Positions 60,382 through 64,000 of a DNA stretch of 64,000 bases are shown piece by piece. The notes under the pieces were generated by a model. It had not been told where the DNA came from, did not search any database, and saw nothing but the letters and a program-made list of their open reading frames with translations. How positions within the stretch are numbered: position 1 is the stretch's first letter; each line of letters begins with the position of its first letter. Origin of the DNA: Primulina eburnea. Its lineage: Eukaryota; Streptophyta; Magnoliopsida; Lamiales; Gesneriaceae. The stretch is from contig NC_133103.1 of NCBI RefSeq assembly GCF_022965805.1, positions 45,516,071-45,580,070 on the forward strand, read 5' to 3'. The position numbers were made by a program, and so were the translations under genes.

Positions 60382-61124
60382 TGCACAAAAATTTGTGTGA
60401 AACGGTCTTATGAGTCGTATTTGTGAGACAAATCTCTTATTTGGGCCACCCATGAAAAAGTATTACTTTTTATAATAAGGCTGCGTTTGGTTTGGAGGAT
60501 AAAATAAACTAATGATTAGTAAGTAAGTGATAAAGAAAATGATTGTTGTAGGAATGTAATATATGGTGTTATGTTTGGTATGATTTTTAAGTGTAGGATA
60601 ATTTTGAATTTTTTGATGAAAAGACAAAATTGCCCTTTATTTTTTTTTCTTCTTCCACTCCGGCGGCGGCGGCAGAGGTCCGGCGACGGCGACGTCCGGC
60701 GACTGTCGGTGGCGGTGGCGGTCCAACGGACGACGGTCGACGGCGGTCCGGCGGCGGTCTGCCGGCGGTGGCGGTCGGTCGGTGGTCCGTGGCGGCGGTC
60801 ATGGCGGGAAGTGGTGGTGAGTTTGGATATAGAAGAAGGGTAAAATTGAAAATAAGAAGGATTAAGAGTTGGATAAATAATCATAGGGGGTGAGGAGGTA
60901 TTATTTTAACCCACCTAATATAACCTAATCATTCATAGGATGTATTGACTTGGTTAAATAATCACGCGAACCAAACGAGTGATAAGGTGGGTTAACAAAA
61001 TAAATCCACCTTATCCATCAAACCAAACACTCCCTAAGAGTATTACTTTTTATTGTGAATATCTGTAGGGTTGACCCGTCTCACAGATTATGATCCGTGA
61101 GACGGTCTCACATGAGACTCACTC
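60382..61124 (-). repeat. 180-bp palindrome-armed repeat, copy 9, split by a MITE
   Basis: Left half 60382-60475 and right half 61035-61124 together match the other reverse-oriented copies. The interruption occurs at the TAA that other copies show in gctaagagt. Confidence 0.8.
60479..61034. mobile_element. Tourist/PIF-Harbinger-like MITE with a CGG-rich core
   Basis: Ends ggctgcgtttggtttgg (60479) and the inverse of gggagtgtttggtttgatgg (61034), with a TAA duplication on each side (60476-60478, 61035-61037). A 3-bp TWA duplication and GG(C/G)NGNGTTTGGTT ends are typical of the PIF/Harbinger class. 556 bp. The core 60655-60800 is very G+C-rich (cggcgg-like repeats) in an otherwise AT-rich element. 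Frames inside have repeat-like compositions and are not genes. The empty site is known from eight other repeat copies in this window. Confidence 0.88.
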
Positions 61125-61204
61125 CTTAGTTTGAGACTCAATTGTAAGTTGTAACTAACATATCCTCCAACTGAAAAATACGAGAGCTGAAATTGTATTC
61201 AGAT

Positions 61205-61943
61205 TAGGGGTGGGCAACGGTCGGTTTGGTCCGGTTTTACTCTACAATGGTTCGGTTTTTCGGTTTTCGGTTTTGAATATCTCTAGTCCAAAACCAAACC
61301 ATTTTATTACGGTTCGGTTCGGTTTTTTGTAATACGGTCCGGTTTATACGGTCGGTTATATACGGTTGGCTAAAATTTGTTGAGAAATAAAAATTATATG
61401 TCACTTTATGCCTTTAAAATCTAAATCATAGTTTTTTCAAATATTTAATTTGTGAGACTTAATTATATACACGAAAAATGCATGAATCTAACAGAATATT
61501 AAGTTATACGAATGATAACAAGGTGTCAACCAGCTCGAATGAAAGACAAATAATCTTATGAAAATATTAAAGAAATATATACAGAAAAAAGAGAACGTCG
61601 ACTGATGAGTGGTGAGAAAGAAGAGACAACGATCGAATTGAAAAATTGAGGGTTAATGATACTAAGTTCCTAAATCTTAAATAGGCCCATTATACAAAAA
61701 AAACTCTTATACTTAACAATAATATGACCCATTATACATAAAAACCTTATATTTAACAAAAATATGACCGGTTCGGTTTTTCGGTTTTTTTGGGTATTAA
61801 AACCGAAAACCGAACCGAAAAAACCGAACTTTATAAATTTTAAAACCATAACCGGCCGAAAAACCGATAAAACCGAATCATTTAAACCAAATTATTCGGT
61901 TCGGTCGGTTTTTTCGGTTTTTCGGGTTTTATGCCCACCCCTA
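61205..61943. mobile_element. hAT-type MITE, 739 bp
   Basis: Perfect 12-bp inverted ends taggggtgggca (61205-61216) and its inverse (61932-61943), with a perfect 8-bp TSD attcagat (61197-61204 and 61944-61951). Subterminal regions are packed with cggttcggttttt in both orientations. No coding capacity. It needs a hAT transposase in trans. Confidence 0.93.
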
Positions 61944-63436
61944 ATTCAGATAAATATGTGTTATTCAAAGAAAATTAATCCTAACTAAATTGATACCGCT
62001 CACAATCTTACTTTTAAAACATTAGGGAAAATTTATTTTCAGCCCTCTATATTTGCATCTTTATTATTTTAGTCATCTATTTTATCTTTGTTTATGTATT
62101 AATTTAGTCCATTATCTTGTTTCTTGCAATTTACTGATTCTTTCGGCGAGACATTTATGTGACACCGATTTTACACACGATAGCACTCCCGATAGAAAAA
62201 TGATCAAAAGTACCAAATATCAAAAGATGCATGGTTAAATTGATATTGATAATATAGAGTATAAAAAATTGCAAAGAAACAAAAATGTAGGACCAAACTG
62301 CAATTTTCACAAAAATTATTATTAAATTATTATTATTATTTTATGCAAATGAGTTTCACGAGCGAGAGTATCTCCAACGGAATTGCCTTTGAAGAGATTT
62401 GTTTAATATAAAAGTACAAAATGTATCAGATTTAGGTGTTATGTTCAGGTGTTGTAACACATATTCATAACATGCAACAAAATGTATTAATTAAACACAT
62501 AAATAAACTTTAATTCATAAAAAAATATGATAAATCATGCAGACACAAGGCAAAATATTCATAAGAAAATTGTATTTAATTCAAAAAACCAATACTAGTG
62601 AAACTACGAAAAACTAGATTTCTTAACAAGTAAAGAAAGTAAATTGCATCCCAAATAAAAAAAAAAAACCACGGATGCAACAATTGTTTCGCCAAAATCC
62701 AGAGGCATAAATAACTTTTCAACCAATAATTTACACTAGTGTTATCTTCGAGTGTCTCCAACACTCTTGGCTTGAGATCTTTATTAATTGCCCGATGTAA
62801 TTCTTTGCTCTTATCGCTGCATTTCACTGCTCTCTTTCAACTCGAAAACCACACTCACACAACAACAACGATATCTTATTTATAGACTTCCTTCGCCCTA
62901 GAGTTTATTCCTTGTATAGAGTCCTACACAAATATGAAATGAAGAATTTCATTATGAAATAAACTCTTTTTTGAACAATAGTATAATATCTAGATATCTT
63001 AGCAAAATATTAATATTATAGCAATCTTATTAGTCTAGAAAAGCAAAATCCATATTGTACTATCACAGTATTATCAACAAAGAAAAATTAATCGATGAAT
63101 GAAATATTTATTTCAGCCTTCTTAACAAGCTAAGTGTGATATAAGACCGGCTGGGCATCAAGATTCAAGAAGCAAATGAGATGCCAAGGAAATTGTGCTC
63201 TACAATCCAAGAAGCTTTCATGATTTCAGGATCTTACAACAGCATCCATAGAATAACATTCCATAGCCAATTTCTAGTATAATTAGGTCGCAAACAATCA
63301 ATTTATCACAAGGTGTAGATGAAGGTTCTGTGCATTACGGAACTCAATATCATGATATCGTTCCCCCATATGGAGTGATGATCATATATAAGCGTCTGCC
63401 TTCAACGATTTGTAGCTGTTTCGCAACTTGGTCAGA
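61944..63436. other. AT-rich region, no gene recognised
   Basis: A stretch near 62040-62330 (tagtcatctattttat to ggaccaaactgcaatttt) has the style of a dispersed repeat with imperfect mirrored ends. The minus-strand frame 62827-62576 has no family resemblance. Otherwise nothing seen. Confidence 0.35.
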
Positions 63437-63485
63437 TGGTAGGGTGAAGCAGGTTAACAACGTGTTAACCTGCTTCACCCTACCA
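63437..63485. repeat. Perfect 22-bp palindrome with 5-nt spacer
   Basis: The left arm 63437-63458 (tggtagggtgaagcaggtta + ac) and right arm 63464-63485 are exact inverse complements around aacgt. It would form a very stable hairpin. Confidence 0.95.
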
Positions 63486-63760
63486 ATAGGTGGGTTGTGG
63501 TAGGTTGCATCCGTCTTACAAACTTTGGGCCGTTTTACAACTTTTTGTATCAGCCACTTTCTTTTAATTTTTAACATTTATAAAAATTTTCATTCCCAGA
63601 TACTTGTTATTTGAACTTCAAATCTGTGAGTGAATAATATAAATATTACCTTTGAGTTGAGTATCCATTCGAACCAAGATTTTACCAATAGATTGTAGCT
63701 GCCAGCATGAATGAAGTTTCCAAATATTCTCATAACATACCACATTATTTCAAGTTGTTC

Positions 63761-63782
63761 TGGTAGGGTGAAGCAGGTTAAC
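63761..63782 (+). repeat. Third copy of the 22-bp palindrome arm
   Basis: Identical over 22 bp to the left arm at 63437-63458, in direct orientation, 302 bp downstream of it. The following bases (acgtcg) differ from the spacer after aac. Confidence 0.9.
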
Positions 63783-63785
63783 ACG

Positions 63786-64000
63786 TCGATTTTTATATAT
63801 TTGACGATTCACCACAACCAACTGTTTAGCGAGGTGGATGTTGGCTCATTTTGACAACTCTATTGATGCATTATAAAAATATAGGGACTTTTGCGATTAT
63901 GGTGGGTTTCCATAATATAACGTGAAAGTTTAGGTGTGTTCTAAAAAAATGTTCGATTTGATATAACAAAAAAATTTCTTCTAACTAAAAAAATTACTGT
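63786..64000. other. Right edge, nothing recognised
   Basis: AT-rich, no coding signal seen. Confidence 0.3.

Noticed and set aside
60516..60893. Open frames rich in Arg, Gly and Pro on both strands
   Set aside because: They lie inside the CGG-rich core of a MITE; no family resemblance.
63437..63485. A microRNA precursor
   Set aside because: Arms are perfectly paired with a 5-nt loop and the stem is only 22 bp, unlike plant miRNA precursors.

Overview
The window looks like nuclear DNA of a flowering plant, most likely a eudicot. It is AT-rich, its genes have GT-AG introns, and it is crowded with plant-type transposons: a Helitron carrying RPA-like exons, Ty1/copia and Ty3/gypsy LTR elements, a Cassandra TRIM with 5S rRNA-like LTRs, a hAT element and MITEs. 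The gene homologies (ERCC8/CSA, a PUB4-like ARM protein, F-box, RING-H2) fit a dicot. The many copies of a 180-bp repeat with GTGAGACCGTCTCAC arms remind me of asterid genomes, but that is an impression, not a measurement.

Layout. 1-301: last exon of a gene that starts outside the window. 907-1812: intronless RING-H2 gene. 2548-18945: a decayed Helitron read on the minus strand, with Rep/helicase remnants (7022 to 2548) downstream of RPA70-like remnants (16624 to about 9125). Its first RPA exon and upstream region are tandemly triplicated (16445-18945). A copia element (10214-16025) split one RPA exon, with TSD ccaat. A 350-bp TRIM (8318-8667) sits in a tandem duplication between the two Helitron genes. 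19257-23121: a dead hAT element containing a complete Cassandra element (20160-21022). 23592-28291: a nine-exon ERCC8/CSA gene with one 8-bp frameshift. 29215-35330: repeat-rich DNA with a copia gag scrap and a gypsy- or copia-type LTR. 36000-40789: a 3-kb solo LTR (TSD gaaat) with a second solo LTR nested inside it (37388-39120, TSD cagag). 43315-44415: F-box gene. 46134-53057: a gypsy-type element with no recognisable proteins (TSD tttat). 56689-59309: a two-exon ARM-repeat gene with two 1-nt frameshifts. 60479-61034 and 61205-61943: two MITEs with clear TSDs. 63437-63485: a perfect palindrome.

The host genes do not form a pathway. ERCC8/CSA is a CUL4-DDB1 substrate receptor for transcription-coupled repair, and the F-box and RING-H2 genes are also ubiquitin-ligase families, but nothing shows that they work together. 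Most of the information in the window is transposon history: at least five nested insertions can be ordered, and one 8-bp change in ERCC8 looks like the footprint a hAT element leaves when it excises. I did not find a convincing undescribed functional system. The best leads are the hAT-like footprint in ERCC8, the hairpin-rich LTRs, the triplicated Helitron front end and the bare 22-bp palindrome.
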